NCBI RefSeq assembly: GCF_900142915.1
Contig: NZ_FRCM01000001.1
Location: 372,001-436,000 of the forward strand
DNA: 64,000 bases
Reading direction: 5' to 3'
Origin: Mucilaginibacter sp. OK098
Lineage (GTDB): Bacteria > Bacteroidota > Bacteroidia > Sphingobacteriales > Sphingobacteriaceae
The notes below the pieces were generated by a model. The model saw nothing but the letters and a program-made list of their open reading frames with translations, was not told the origin of the DNA and did no database searches. Of this stretch, positions 25,222 through 34,857 are shown piece by piece (position 1 is the first letter of the stretch; every line of letters starts with the position of its first letter). The position numbers were made by a program, and so were the translations under genes.

Positions 25222-26176
25222 TCTCCTGAAAACCAAAGAGGAGTTAACTTCTTTGCTGGATAATTTTTCTGATCTTGTATCGTCAGGTACCGCCGACGTG
25301 CGGGCTCAGGTGCTGGAACTTATTCCTGCCTTCTATCTGCTAAGAAAACTGGGAACGAATATTCTTCCTGAAGGGGATAGCGTAGGTGCCAGGGAGCGTA
25401 TACTGATCTATTTGCAGAAATATCCGGAAAAGATTATCAGCAGTGATGAACTGCTGGTTGTTTCGGGTATAACAGATTATCAGCGGCGCATCAGAGAACT
25501 CCGTTCGGAAATGGGCTGGCCGGTATTGAGCGGCAACACCATCAAGAGTATGCTGAAAGAAGGTGACTGGGATAATATGGTAGCAGATGTTTCTGCTATA
25601 AAACCTGCTCAGTACATTTTTCTTCAATCCGGTCAGGATAAAGAAGCGGCCTACCGCTGGAAACTGAGCAACGTGATTCGTCGAAAGAATATTTCCATCA
25701 AAGATAAATTACTGGAGTTCTTCAAAAATAATATAGGCCGCAGTATTACCGGTGAAGAATTAAGTTACCTGGCTAAAGATGCAACAGAGTGGGCGCGGAG
25801 GGTGCGGGAACTCAGGACGGAAGAAGGCTGGCCGGTTAAAACGAGGAACACGGGGCGGCCGGAATTGCCGGTTGGTGTATATGTTTTCGAAGAAGATAAA
25901 CAGGCCGAGCAGCATGACCGTAAGATTGAAGACAGTACAAGAATTAAAGTACTGGAAAGGGATCATTTCAGCTGCCGTAAATGCGGCTGGAACCTCAATA
26001 TGATCCGGCCGGAAGATCCGCGCCAGTTCCTCGAACTGCATCACTTGGAATACCACGCTCATAAAGGAGAAAATTCAGAGGAAAATCTGATCACTATTTG
26101 TAATGTGCACCACGATTATATTCATAAACACAAAATGAAGAAAGATCAGGTGCTGGAATGGGTGGAAGAAAAATAG
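25193..26176 (+). CDS. HNH restriction endonuclease with duplicated recognition-like domain
   Basis: This 327-residue protein ends in an HNH domain with zinc-type cysteines Cys261, Cys264 and Cys303, the LELHHLEYH motif (His283-His284) and NVHHDYIHKH. Before it lie two copies of a winged-helix-like unit, each ending in a close variant of RIRELRSEMGWPV (about 99-111 and 202-215). The duplication suggests two DNA-reading modules. Overlap with the cytosine methyltransferase gene makes it the likely cognate restriction enzyme, cutting unmethylated DNA. Confidence 0.82.
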   Translation: MAKKKPSAFDLLKTKEELTSLLDNFSDLVSSGTADVRAQVLELIPAFYLLRKLGTNILPEGDSVGARERILIYLQKYPEKIISSDELLVVSGITDYQRRIRELRSEMGWPVLSGNTIKSMLKEGDWDNMVADVSAIKPAQYIFLQSGQDKEAAYRWKLSNVIRRKNISIKDKLLEFFKNNIGRSITGEELSYLAKDATEWARRVRELRTEEGWPVKTRNTGRPELPVGVYVFEEDKQAEQHDRKIEDSTRIKVLERDHFSCRKCGWNLNMIRPEDPRQFLELHHLEYHAHKGENSEENLITICNVHHDYIHKHKMKKDQVLEWVEEK

Positions 26177-26189
26177 AAACTGGTCATTT

Positions 26190-26429
26190 TTAAACTATAC
26201 GATTTTCTTCCACCTGTTTTAAAAGTATTTCCAGGCCTTCGGCACGGCTCATGATATTTCCAAGTTCCTTTAAGGATTGTTCGTCATGATAAACGCCATT
26301 AGGGTCATTCCAGGCCAGCCATTCAATGATGTCTTTGCGATCCATTGCATTAACCAGTAAAAGCAGTGCTTCCTCTGATATTTCAATAAGCTGCTGATAG
26401 TTATATCCCGATTTTTTCCAGAAATCCAT
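26190..26429 (-). CDS. Small helical hypothetical protein
   Basis: This 79-residue all-helical protein (MDFWKKSGYNYQQLIEISEEALLLLVNAMDRKDIIEWLAWNDPNG) has no recognised motif. It is convergent with the HNH nuclease and divergent from the next small gene. The function is unknown. Confidence 0.45.
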   Translation of the reverse strand: MDFWKKSGYNYQQLIEISEEALLLLVNAMDRKDIIEWLAWNDPNGVYHDEQSLKELGNIMSRAEGLEILLKQVEENRIV

Positions 26430-26478
26430 ACTTAAAGATAAAGAAATTTCCTATATTTAAGTATAAAATCAGGTAATT

Positions 26479-26763
26479 ATGATTTCAGAAATCAAAAATT
26501 TGAATGATGTGGAGCGTTTTATGAAGCAACTGGTTGCCGAGGGAACAAATGCGCATCCAGACGAAGATTTTAACAATTACATTCATATGGAATCCGGTGA
26601 ACCGGCTTATACAACGGATGAAGCGGGACTGAGAAATGCTTTAATGGAGCAGGCCTTTGACGTGTGTGATCTGGCCGGTGTTGACGTTTATAACGTAATG
26701 CAGGAAATATTTCTTATAGAGACAGGGCTGGATAAATATATACCGTTGCCTTCGCAGGTGTAG
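26479..26763 (+). CDS. Small acidic hypothetical protein
   Basis: This 94-residue acidic protein (MISEIKNLNDVERFMKQLVAEGTNAHPDEDFNNYI) is related by pattern to short Bacteroidota hypothetical proteins with a HPDEDFNNYI segment. It precedes vsr by 32 bp on the same strand and may share its transcript. The function is unknown. Confidence 0.5.
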   Translation: MISEIKNLNDVERFMKQLVAEGTNAHPDEDFNNYIHMESGEPAYTTDEAGLRNALMEQAFDVCDLAGVDVYNVMQEIFLIETGLDKYIPLPSQV

Positions 26764-26795
26764 TATTCTGGCACACAGGTTGCAGCTTAATTTTT

Positions 26796-27227
26796 ATGGC
26801 AGACGTCCACTCCAAAGAAACAAGAAGTTATAATATGTCGCGGATACGAGGCAAGGACACCAAGCCGGAAATGCTCATTCGCAAATATTTATTTTCCCGT
26901 GGTTTCCGATTTCGGCTGCATGTTAAAGATCTTCCCGGTAAACCCGATATTGTTCTGCCAAAATATAAAACCGTCGTATTTATTCATGGCTGTTTTTGGC
27001 ATGGCCATGAAGGATGCCGGTATTATACGATCCCTAAAACCAGAACGGAATGGTGGCTTAATAAGATTACAGGAAACACAGTTAATGACAGCAAGGCACT
27101 CACTGCGTTGACAAAAAAAGGCTGGAGAATAATAACAGTATGGGAGTGTGAGCTAAAAAAGCAGGTAATCGAAAATACAATGGTGGAGTTAGAACAGCTT
27201 ATTATAAACAGCCACCCATTATCATAG
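26796..27227 (+). CDS. vsr: Very short patch repair endonuclease
   Basis: This 143-residue protein matches Vsr throughout: RSYNMSRIRGKDTKPEMLIR, then GKPDIVLPKYK with catalytic Asp51, and HGCFWHGH with His64, Phe67, Trp68 and His69 at the same numbers as in the E. coli enzyme. Vsr nicks next to T:G mismatches that arise when 5-methylcytosine deaminates, so it guards against mutations caused by C5 methyltransferases. Two such enzymes are encoded nearby. It converges with the drmB-like gene. Confidence 0.92.
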   Translation: MADVHSKETRSYNMSRIRGKDTKPEMLIRKYLFSRGFRFRLHVKDLPGKPDIVLPKYKTVVFIHGCFWHGHEGCRYYTIPKTRTEWWLNKITGNTVNDSKALTALTKKGWRIITVWECELKKQVIENTMVELEQLIINSHPLS

Positions 27228-27257
27228 TGATAACGGATGGTTTAAGTGACTACATGG

Positions 27258-29330
27258 TCAGTGATTGAACAAGCCGATTTCTTCCTGCGTAAGTGTCCCG
27301 ACTATGGTTGCCCTGTCCAGATATTGATTCATTCGCTCACAACTCGTTTCGGGGAGTAGAACACACGAATAGCAGGCCGCCAGATTTAGGCCCATAAAGC
27401 CCTGCCCGCTGTCAGCTGATATACAAAGCGGATCTGATGAACACCAACGGGCTTTATCGACTCCTTTAATTATGATATCTCTCAGATTTTCGGGCAGGCC
27501 CTTTTCGACGAGGCCTCCCAGCGAGCCTTCGGCGTCCGATGTGGTTGTATATATGAGAATCGCATTCATTTCTTCATTTGTTCCGGTTTTCGTGTCATCA
27601 CTGCAATAGATAATTTCTGCCAGTGATGAAAGGCTATATCCGCAATCTTCTGACAATTCTTTCAGCAAAATGTGTGAAAGTGTATGAAGAAACAGATAGC
27701 GCTTGCTGGTCATTTTTTTATTTTGACCGAAATCGGCGTTGGCCTGTCGCTGGTTGTTGTTAATTACATCCAGGCGCCTGTCGGGATATGCTTTTGTCCA
27801 TTCATTCAGTAAAGTATCGCTGAACCTGATAAGTATTCCTTCTCCTTTAACTTCAAATGCTGGCAACTCTCTGGTGTGAACAGGATCTTTTCTTGAATCC
27901 TGAATTCGCTCAAATTCTTCCAGTTGCTTTCCTTGCAGGTTGTCGGCCAGGTCAGCAAAAACAAGTTCTTCGCCCATCAAAGGTTTAACTCTGGTAAATC
28001 CCCGATAAACTTTCAGTGCCGAAATCTTTTCAAGGAGAACTACTTCGGAAAGCATTGCTGAAGGCAAACCGCTATTATATGCTGCACCATTGATCGCTCT
28101 TTTTTTGAACCATACCTTTTCATCATCATTTATTTCGCCCGTAAAAGCTTTAAACTCCTGGAGCCGGAGCAATTCTGAGCGGTCAGCCGCACGTTCAGTC
28201 GGAGATTCCCCGAAGAAATTAGAAATGAATTGTACAACCATCGCAAGTGGATGTCCTAACCGAAGTAATCCATGGTTGGGGTTTCTATTCACCACTTTTA
28301 AAATATAAGTTTTCCACTCCTCGTTGATCATTGACGCGTATTCATCAGGCGCATCATCAATCCTTTCGGTCATAAGAGTTTGTATTTTTTGCTGTACTTC
28401 AGGCGGGCACTGCTGGTCATAAGTGGACTCAGGAAGTAATATTCCACTATAAACTATAGGAAATATAACATTTCCGGCACCTTTTTGAAGAGTCCTTGGG
28501 AATCGTCGTTTAGCAGTATCAGTTAATTCGTCTCCGTTCCAGATCGTGCTTTCATCCGGAACGGTCACCACTTCTGAGATAAAGGAGTTATCATTGTGCC
28601 AACCTTTCCATGGTTTAGGAAGAAAACCATTTACGTATTGAAGATAATTACCCTCGCTCGCTGTTCTTTCCGCAAAAATCTCCTGATCAAAAATTTTGCT
28701 CAGGTCCCTCACGGCAACGAAGGTATTGTCTTCCTTCCTGCTTTCAATCTGTATATCCGCCAGGCTGGCAGAACCACCCTTTGACTTATAGTAAAGTTTA
28801 TTTCCCTTGTTACGTTCATCCGGCTTGTTTTTGTGAACATACCAGTCCCAGGGAAAGTCGTCAAGAAATCCTTCTTCCGTAGCTATAACAAATCTCATAG
28901 GAATGACTGCGGGCCCTTTGGAAGTCTGATGATTAAAGCATGCCGGACAATGGACCGGTTTCATTTCGGTATTATAACTTCTGCCTCTTGGCGTTGGCAT
29001 CATGCCTGATGCCCTGTTGGTCAGGTGCATAAGGCCACACTGTGGACAGTAATTCATTCTGGGAAAACGGATAGCCCAGGTACTTAGTGCGCTGATACCA
29101 TCCCTGGCAGGAGGTAGAATGAAAGCATCCACCTTAAATGCTTCTGCCAGTCTGGCGTCATTTACAGTGTTTCTGGAATTTGCCTGATTTTGTCCTGCCG
29201 GGTCCGGATTTCCCCAATCATTATACTGATGATCATGATTGAGCATAATCAATGATAACTGTGGAAAGTCAATCATTGAACCTGCCGGCCAGGTATGTAT
29301 AACTTGAGATTGCCTGATATCGTAACTCAT
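27258..29330 (-). CDS. drmB: DISARM protein DrmB (DUF1998)
   Basis: This 690-residue protein has N-terminal paired CxxC motifs (YCPQCGLMHL and HCPACFNHQ, about residues 93-135) and a C-terminal DUF1998-type region. The latter has HTLSHILLKELSEDCGY, then LAEIIYCSDD, CSSDPLCISADSGQG and AACYSCVLLPETSCE, holding a cysteine cluster. DUF1998 with cysteine clusters is the hallmark of DrmB, a core DISARM component that works with the DrmA helicase to recognise and block unmodified phage DNA. It is the last gene of the five-gene operon, directly abutting drmA. Confidence 0.85.
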   Translation of the reverse strand: MSYDIRQSQVIHTWPAGSMIDFPQLSLIMLNHDHQYNDWGNPDPAGQNQANSRNTVNDARLAEAFKVDAFILPPARDGISALSTWAIRFPRMNYCPQCGLMHLTNRASGMMPTPRGRSYNTEMKPVHCPACFNHQTSKGPAVIPMRFVIATEEGFLDDFPWDWYVHKNKPDERNKGNKLYYKSKGGSASLADIQIESRKEDNTFVAVRDLSKIFDQEIFAERTASEGNYLQYVNGFLPKPWKGWHNDNSFISEVVTVPDESTIWNGDELTDTAKRRFPRTLQKGAGNVIFPIVYSGILLPESTYDQQCPPEVQQKIQTLMTERIDDAPDEYASMINEEWKTYILKVVNRNPNHGLLRLGHPLAMVVQFISNFFGESPTERAADRSELLRLQEFKAFTGEINDDEKVWFKKRAINGAAYNSGLPSAMLSEVVLLEKISALKVYRGFTRVKPLMGEELVFADLADNLQGKQLEEFERIQDSRKDPVHTRELPAFEVKGEGILIRFSDTLLNEWTKAYPDRRLDVINNNQRQANADFGQNKKMTSKRYLFLHTLSHILLKELSEDCGYSLSSLAEIIYCSDDTKTGTNEEMNAILIYTTTSDAEGSLGGLVEKGLPENLRDIIIKGVDKARWCSSDPLCISADSGQGFMGLNLAACYSCVLLPETSCERMNQYLDRATIVGTLTQEEIGLFNH

Positions 29331-32300
29331 TTATTGATTTTTAATAGATACAGCAGAAGACACTTCAACATTTCTGAGGGTTTGCATAGTCGGTATGTGA
29401 TCAGACAGAACACTTTCAACAAACTGGGCGGGGGCATTGTATACTGCAGTATGATGTTGCAGTGTTGGCATAAATCCACCTCCAAGCGGGTCCGGCTGAA
29501 GAAAATCCATATACTTTGCAAGTCGTCTGTTTCCCGGGAGATCTTCTGTTTTGCCGAGAAACTCCTCTTTAATCTCGTTGACAGTATGCGCGATTTCTGA
29601 TCCCGCAGCCTGACCGTATATCCCGGTTCCCCGGTTAATAATATCAAGCATGATATCATCAATAAAAGCACGGAAATCGCTTCCTGAACCATCAAAGATA
29701 CCGTCATTGCCATCCAGAAAGAGACTTTTGGTCAGCGCAATTAACACGGTAGGTAAAACCTTTTCCAGCGCCGGGCGTGAAAAAGGGGTTACCGAACTTG
29801 ATTCTACATATGAATAATACGCCTGATGGAAGGCTTTAAATTTTTCATAATGAGATCTGTCTCTGTTTTTTGTCGGTGAAAGAAAAGTGAAAACGATACC
29901 TGGGCTTTCTCTTCCCACACGTGAACTAGCCTGAATATATTCCGCGGAAGTTTTTGGCTGCCCGTTGATAATCATGGTATTAAGCCTCGGTATGTCCATA
30001 CCAACAGAAATCATATTGGTGGCAGGAGCGATCTGAATCGGTTCATCTTCTCCCGGCATAAGTCTTGCAACCAATGCCATCAGTTCACTGTAGTTTTTCT
30101 TGCTGTCATCTGTAAATTCCAGACCGATATCCTTAAAGAACTTTTCTGTCATTAATTCATCGTTCCAGCGCGAACCTTTTGCAGACCGTAGTGCCGGAAA
30201 ACTACGAATACCGGATCTGTAAAGAAATTGAACAAGCGGATGAGTCTGATCTGCTCCCCCCGGGAGTGTGGTTTTTTCCAGCTTATCAAGGCCTGTGGTA
30301 ATTTCATCAGATGTCATCACACTCGACAATTCACATAGCATATGCTGATCAAAAGGCCTGATAAACGTTTTGAACTCGTTTGCAAGTAATTTCCTGTAAG
30401 CGACGATATCATCAGTTAGAAAAGTCCTGAACCTACCAAGCTCCTTTAACGCATTGAAATATACAATTAGCGTATAGTAATTATCCAGGTCTTTATTTGA
30501 TTCGGGAATGGCGGGAATTCTTTCCATAAGCACAGAAACAAGACGAATGAGAGCGGTACTGGTTGTAGTTCCTGATGGCATCAGGCCTACATAAAGTCTG
30601 TTTTTAGGATCATTCCCCTTGATTTTTTTTGCGTAGAAAGAATCGTCAGCATCAGTGCCTGGCGGGGGGAACTGCATAAATCCTTTTCGGCCGTAAAGGC
30701 GGAGGCACTGTTGTGCCGCATTTCTCACGGTTGCAGTTGCTCCGACTACTTTTGCAATATTTCCCCCGGCCTCACGACACATGCGATCGACCACTATTTC
30801 GTAAACACCGTAAATTGTTCCCAGCGCCGAACTGATAAGATGTAGTTCATCCTGAATAATAAGATCTGGTGAAGGGTAAATCCGCTGAATGTTTCCGTTT
30901 GTAAAAGCAGTATTAAAAAGATTAAAGCAAGTACTGTTCCAGGCTAACTGGACGAATTTATCTACAGTTGAAAATAATAGAGATGGTCTTTCTTCGTAAA
31001 TGACCTCATCCACTTCGTATACGGGAAGCGTATAATCAGCTCTGGAGTTCAGTGTCGAACTACTCACATGAAAATGGCACAGGGTATTAGTACAGCCAAT
31101 AAGATATGCCCCTGTTTCTAAGTTTCTGGAATTTTTCTTTCTGAAATACCCCCATCTGCCGGTGACGCTCCCGGCTAAGTTTTCTTTGACAAGCCGGTTT
31201 CCGCAGCAGGGACAGGAAAGAAGTGGCGGAGATGTTCGGTGAGTATCCGGTAAGCGGCCGCTATTAATCTGTGTGATAAAATTCCCGTAGTCACTCACTT
31301 GAGTCGTAATCTTGTTGGGTGTCATTGAACTACCCATCCAAATGCCATTTGAAATCCTTTTGGAACCATAATTTTCCGGCTCGTTTCTTCTAATCAGGTC
31401 ACATGCGCAAATCATAATTGAAGCTCTTTCAAATTGTTGTTTGTTGAGCAAACGAAGGGTGTAACGCATGAGCACGGAAACGCCTGCGCCACTATCAGGA
31501 TTCGTTTTTTTGAACTTCAATCTCCTATAAAAGATGGTGAAAGCAGTAAGGCCGAGGTAGGCTTCGGTTTTGCCGCCTCCGGTTGGAAACCATATCAGGT
31601 CGACAGTATCTCGGTCAGCCGATTGTATGTCTGTGATCCCTTCAATTTGTGATAAGAGAAAGGCCAGCTGGAAAGGTCGCCATCTCGCTAGGGTCCCTTT
31701 TCTTACCGTATCTGCATTTATATCCAGTACACCACTATTCCATAGTGACCCGGCAGTGGCATTAAATGGAATAAGGCGATAGTCGGGCATAGCGTCATCC
31801 AGCGCCGGTTTATTGTGTTGCACACGTTTCATTTCACGGCGATGTCTGCTGAAGTCAGCCATTACTCGTTGTATGAACATTGCGCGGTTAGCATCCTGAA
31901 AAGCTTTTTCTGCTTCAGGATCACTGAACAATAGTTTTATACCGTTGTTCATTCTTTCGGCAAGCGTTGAACATGACTTCAGATTAACCAGTGCCTGTGC
32001 ACGTAATTCCTCCGGCAGAGCCGAATCATTACTAGTCATACTATACTGATTTTCAATCCAGCTTTGGTACAGCTTAACAAATTCTTCAAGTTCTGCCTTT
32101 ATGATATCGCGGCTGTAGCTGGCCTCTTCTGATTTTCCGGCAAGCCTTTTAATATAAAGTACATTTCTTTCATGAAAAACCTCAGGGTTCAGGTCAACCC
32201 CATTTACTTTTTCCGCTGGCATTACTGCTGTTCGTACGCTTTTTACCGAACTATCATATTCATCCCATTCGACGGAAATACCATGACCCAGTGCCCATGT

Positions 32301-33107
32301 TTTGTAATTTCGGTACAAAAGCTTGAGATTAAGGTCTTCCTTACTTAGTAGTTTCAGATTAGTGAGATCTTCGAAACCTTCAAAACCCGCGGCATTATCA
32401 GCTGTTATTTCCGGTTGAAAAAGACAGTCCTCCGTTTTTTTCTGCTGTCGGAAATTTGGTGAATTTCGTTTATTTATTAGTGTAAAGGTTTTAATTTCAA
32501 GATCTGGTGTATGCCGGTAAGGTCTTGTAACCACAGAAAGCAAGGCTCTGTCACCCAGTGAGATCGTACTGATTTTTCCCTTTGAATCTGATTCTGTCGC
32601 TCCCTCGGTTATTCCATTTGTTATAATAATCTGCTGGCTGTGATGCTGATGTTTCCAAACGATTTTTTTTATAGCATGTCCGTTGGCTTCTGTTTTATCC
32701 GATTGCTTTTTTGTGTAGAATCCAAATTTGACATTAAGTGTCAGACTGGGGTTTTTCTTCGTGAGCACAGAAATTCCGGCAGCTGACGGTCTGAATTTTG
32801 TGGTGAGTTCAAGTTCATCGGGCTCAGAGAATCCATTGTTCTCCAGAGAGCTTCGCATTCTTTTTCCTGAGTCGCTTTCGGGAAGATCCTGTGCATCAAA
32901 ACTTTCTTCTTTATCAACATCCGGTGCTGTTGTAAATTCAGGAAGATCATCGTCAAAATCTGGTGTCTGTTGTAACCTTGGATAAAGAATTCCCATGGTG
33001 TAAAAATCCAGCGGATTTTTGTCAAGTTCTTCTCCGAGTCCATATATCGGACCGGAAAGCAGATCGTTGACTTCACTGGCTATTTTTGCACGGATATCTG
33101 TTTTCAT
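29331..33107 (-). CDS. drmA: DISARM helicase DrmA
   Basis: This 1258-residue protein is a superfamily 2 helicase: Walker A FPTGGGKTEAYLGL (about 505-518), DEXH-type QDELHLISS (about 750) and a motif VI-like QASSRVGRESPGIVFTFL (about 1060). Between them lies a cysteine-containing insert (SCPCCGNRL). The large size, the GRESPGIVFTFLSPTKNRDRSHYE block and the neighbouring DUF1998 gene identify DrmA of DISARM. DrmA with DrmB forms the core that engages incoming DNA. The end of the upstream NERD gene is 3 bp away. Confidence 0.88.
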   Translation of the reverse strand: MKTDIRAKIASEVNDLLSGPIYGLGEELDKNPLDFYTMGILYPRLQQTPDFDDDLPEFTTAPDVDKEESFDAQDLPESDSGKRMRSSLENNGFSEPDELELTTKFRPSAAGISVLTKKNPSLTLNVKFGFYTKKQSDKTEANGHAIKKIVWKHQHHSQQIIITNGITEGATESDSKGKISTISLGDRALLSVVTRPYRHTPDLEIKTFTLINKRNSPNFRQQKKTEDCLFQPEITADNAAGFEGFEDLTNLKLLSKEDLNLKLLYRNYKTWALGHGISVEWDEYDSSVKSVRTAVMPAEKVNGVDLNPEVFHERNVLYIKRLAGKSEEASYSRDIIKAELEEFVKLYQSWIENQYSMTSNDSALPEELRAQALVNLKSCSTLAERMNNGIKLLFSDPEAEKAFQDANRAMFIQRVMADFSRHRREMKRVQHNKPALDDAMPDYRLIPFNATAGSLWNSGVLDINADTVRKGTLARWRPFQLAFLLSQIEGITDIQSADRDTVDLIWFPTGGGKTEAYLGLTAFTIFYRRLKFKKTNPDSGAGVSVLMRYTLRLLNKQQFERASIMICACDLIRRNEPENYGSKRISNGIWMGSSMTPNKITTQVSDYGNFITQINSGRLPDTHRTSPPLLSCPCCGNRLVKENLAGSVTGRWGYFRKKNSRNLETGAYLIGCTNTLCHFHVSSSTLNSRADYTLPVYEVDEVIYEERPSLLFSTVDKFVQLAWNSTCFNLFNTAFTNGNIQRIYPSPDLIIQDELHLISSALGTIYGVYEIVVDRMCREAGGNIAKVVGATATVRNAAQQCLRLYGRKGFMQFPPPGTDADDSFYAKKIKGNDPKNRLYVGLMPSGTTTSTALIRLVSVLMERIPAIPESNKDLDNYYTLIVYFNALKELGRFRTFLTDDIVAYRKLLANEFKTFIRPFDQHMLCELSSVMTSDEITTGLDKLEKTTLPGGADQTHPLVQFLYRSGIRSFPALRSAKGSRWNDELMTEKFFKDIGLEFTDDSKKNYSELMALVARLMPGEDEPIQIAPATNMISVGMDIPRLNTMIINGQPKTSAEYIQASSRVGRESPGIVFTFLSPTKNRDRSHYEKFKAFHQAYYSYVESSSVTPFSRPALEKVLPTVLIALTKSLFLDGNDGIFDGSGSDFRAFIDDIMLDIINRGTGIYGQAAGSEIAHTVNEIKEEFLGKTEDLPGNRRLAKYMDFLQPDPLGGGFMPTLQHHTAVYNAPAQFVESVLSDHIPTMQTLRNVEVSSAVSIKNQ

Positions 33108-33110
33108 GTG

Positions 33111-34856
33111 TTATAAATTTGAATCCTCTCTGTCCTCAATAATTGTTTTAAACCTCCTGTCCAGAAAAAATATGCTTTGGGAGGTAGCCCTTGTATTTGC
33201 TATGTAGATCAGACTCATTTGAATATGATTATTAGTATCGTAGTTTTCCGGACCTGCGATCAGAATAAATTCATTTTCCAGACCTTTATAGGAATGGATG
33301 GTGCAGATATTAACCTTGCCGGCCATATGAAACGCGCACTCAGCAAAAGATCCCTTTCCGCTTTCCATCAATTGCGTAAGCTGCTTTTTTTCAGTACAGA
33401 GTATGGTGATATGTTCCTTTTTTATGCCCTCTTTTTCCAGTTTAAGGAGAAATTCATTGATTCGGTTGAACAGGTCTTGTCCGGGGTTGTAATATCTGAT
33501 TTCGCTGTTCCATGTCTGGGATATTCTGAGACAAGCCATTTCGGGCAATCCGGTTTGTACTGCTGCTCTTTTAATTGTCGATCGTGTATTCCTGCAATTC
33601 AGCTGTAAAAGAGTAACGACCGATGGATATGCTTCTCTGAAATATTGATAATATTCTTCAGCGTCTTCATTATAAATATTCTGATATTGCTTATCCAGGA
33701 ATACCGTCCAGTTACCTGATTCAAATCCCCCTTTAAGCAGTTTCCCTAATGCCTCCATTTGATATTCATTAAGAATATCCTGCCCCTCATCGATGATAAG
33801 GTAATCGTAACAGCCGGTCTTCGACGCTTTAAGATTTCTGTTAAAAAAGAGTGGAAGATCACGGGACCAGTAAACCTGATCGCCGGTCACGGGTGCGGAC
33901 CTGCCATTAAGGTAGGTTTCGTCTTTAAGCAGTTCATGGAGGTTCCTGATTTCATAATTTTCGTTAATTCCACCTTCAGATGCTTTGCGGTTCAGATGGT
34001 CTGACAGATTTTTGTTAAAACAGACCAGCAGGGTTTTCTTTGATTGCATTACAGATCGTTTCAGCAGCTCAAGCGCCAGAATGGTTTTGCCAGTTCCCGG
34101 ACCACCCATGATCAGGCCACCCTTGCCGGGATTATATTTTAAATTGTCAAGTACATACATCTGCATACCTGTTAGCCTGCCCAGCTCATGGTGGCCTTTA
34201 GCCAGTAAATCCGATATGGGTAAAGTAAAATGTAGTTCCTGCCTGAAATATTTACTGATCGTAGTCAGTTCCTTATAACTGATACCCGGTCGGTTTCTGA
34301 ATTGTAAATGATTGGACCAGTAAGCTTTTATTTTCTTTATGTATTCCACCAATCCATCGGGAGATTTGTGATTATTGTAATCATACAGCAGTTGCGGGTC
34401 GAACTCCATCGCTCCTGAAGTAGATTTATGAAATTCATTTGGCCTGATGCAATCAGGAAATATAACACCAATGCCAAAAACAAGCCTTTCTGCCACGGAA
34501 CGGGTATTGAAAAGTTTTGGCAGCAGAACGTCCCTTGTGCGGAAAAGTGAATTATAGGCCTGTTTAAACGGATTTCCCTTTTCAGTCGCCCCCATAACAT
34601 ACCATTCATTTTGCAGAGAATCGTATTTGATTTGCCCACCCTTTACCTCGAAAAAAAGAATGCAGTCTTTATCCAGATATACAAAGTCTATTTCTCCCTT
34701 TATTTTTTTGCTTCCGGTATCGGACAGGTCAAGCGAATGAAAAAAATAATGATCGCTGTTACTAAAATAGCCGCTGCTGTTTGCAGCCAGATAAATTTTC
34801 TTTTCTGCTTCTGAGTTGAATTCGTATCCGTTGAGTGTGGCTGGGCTGATCGGCAT
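33111..34856 (-). CDS. NERD-domain UvrD-like helicase within the DISARM operon
   Basis: This 581-residue protein starts with a NERD domain (about residues 10-130: EKKIYLAANSS, GEIDFVYLDKDCILFFEVKGG), whose GEIDF plus EVKGG layout is that of restriction-endonuclease-like folds. A superfamily 1 helicase follows with Walker A GGPGTGKT (about 246-253), DEGQD (about 357), and C-terminal THSYKGLENEFILI and IANTRA. It lies between drmE and drmA with overlapping or 3-bp junctions, so it is an integral part of the operon. Described class 2 systems carry the phospholipase-D protein DrmC, which is missing here; this protein may supply the nuclease. Confidence 0.8.
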   Translation of the reverse strand: MPISPATLNGYEFNSEAEKKIYLAANSSGYFSNSDHYFFHSLDLSDTGSKKIKGEIDFVYLDKDCILFFEVKGGQIKYDSLQNEWYVMGATEKGNPFKQAYNSLFRTRDVLLPKLFNTRSVAERLVFGIGVIFPDCIRPNEFHKSTSGAMEFDPQLLYDYNNHKSPDGLVEYIKKIKAYWSNHLQFRNRPGISYKELTTISKYFRQELHFTLPISDLLAKGHHELGRLTGMQMYVLDNLKYNPGKGGLIMGGPGTGKTILALELLKRSVMQSKKTLLVCFNKNLSDHLNRKASEGGINENYEIRNLHELLKDETYLNGRSAPVTGDQVYWSRDLPLFFNRNLKASKTGCYDYLIIDEGQDILNEYQMEALGKLLKGGFESGNWTVFLDKQYQNIYNEDAEEYYQYFREAYPSVVTLLQLNCRNTRSTIKRAAVQTGLPEMACLRISQTWNSEIRYYNPGQDLFNRINEFLLKLEKEGIKKEHITILCTEKKQLTQLMESGKGSFAECAFHMAGKVNICTIHSYKGLENEFILIAGPENYDTNNHIQMSLIYIANTRATSQSIFFLDRRFKTIIEDREDSNL

Positions 34857-34857
34857 A

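Noticed and set aside
29327-29713. Second minus-strand frame at the end of drmA
   Set aside because: It lies wholly within the drmA coding region in another frame and shows no family motif.
33111-34856. Reading the NERD-helicase as DrmC
   Set aside because: It has a NERD domain and SF1 helicase motifs and no HxKxxxxD phospholipase-D motif.
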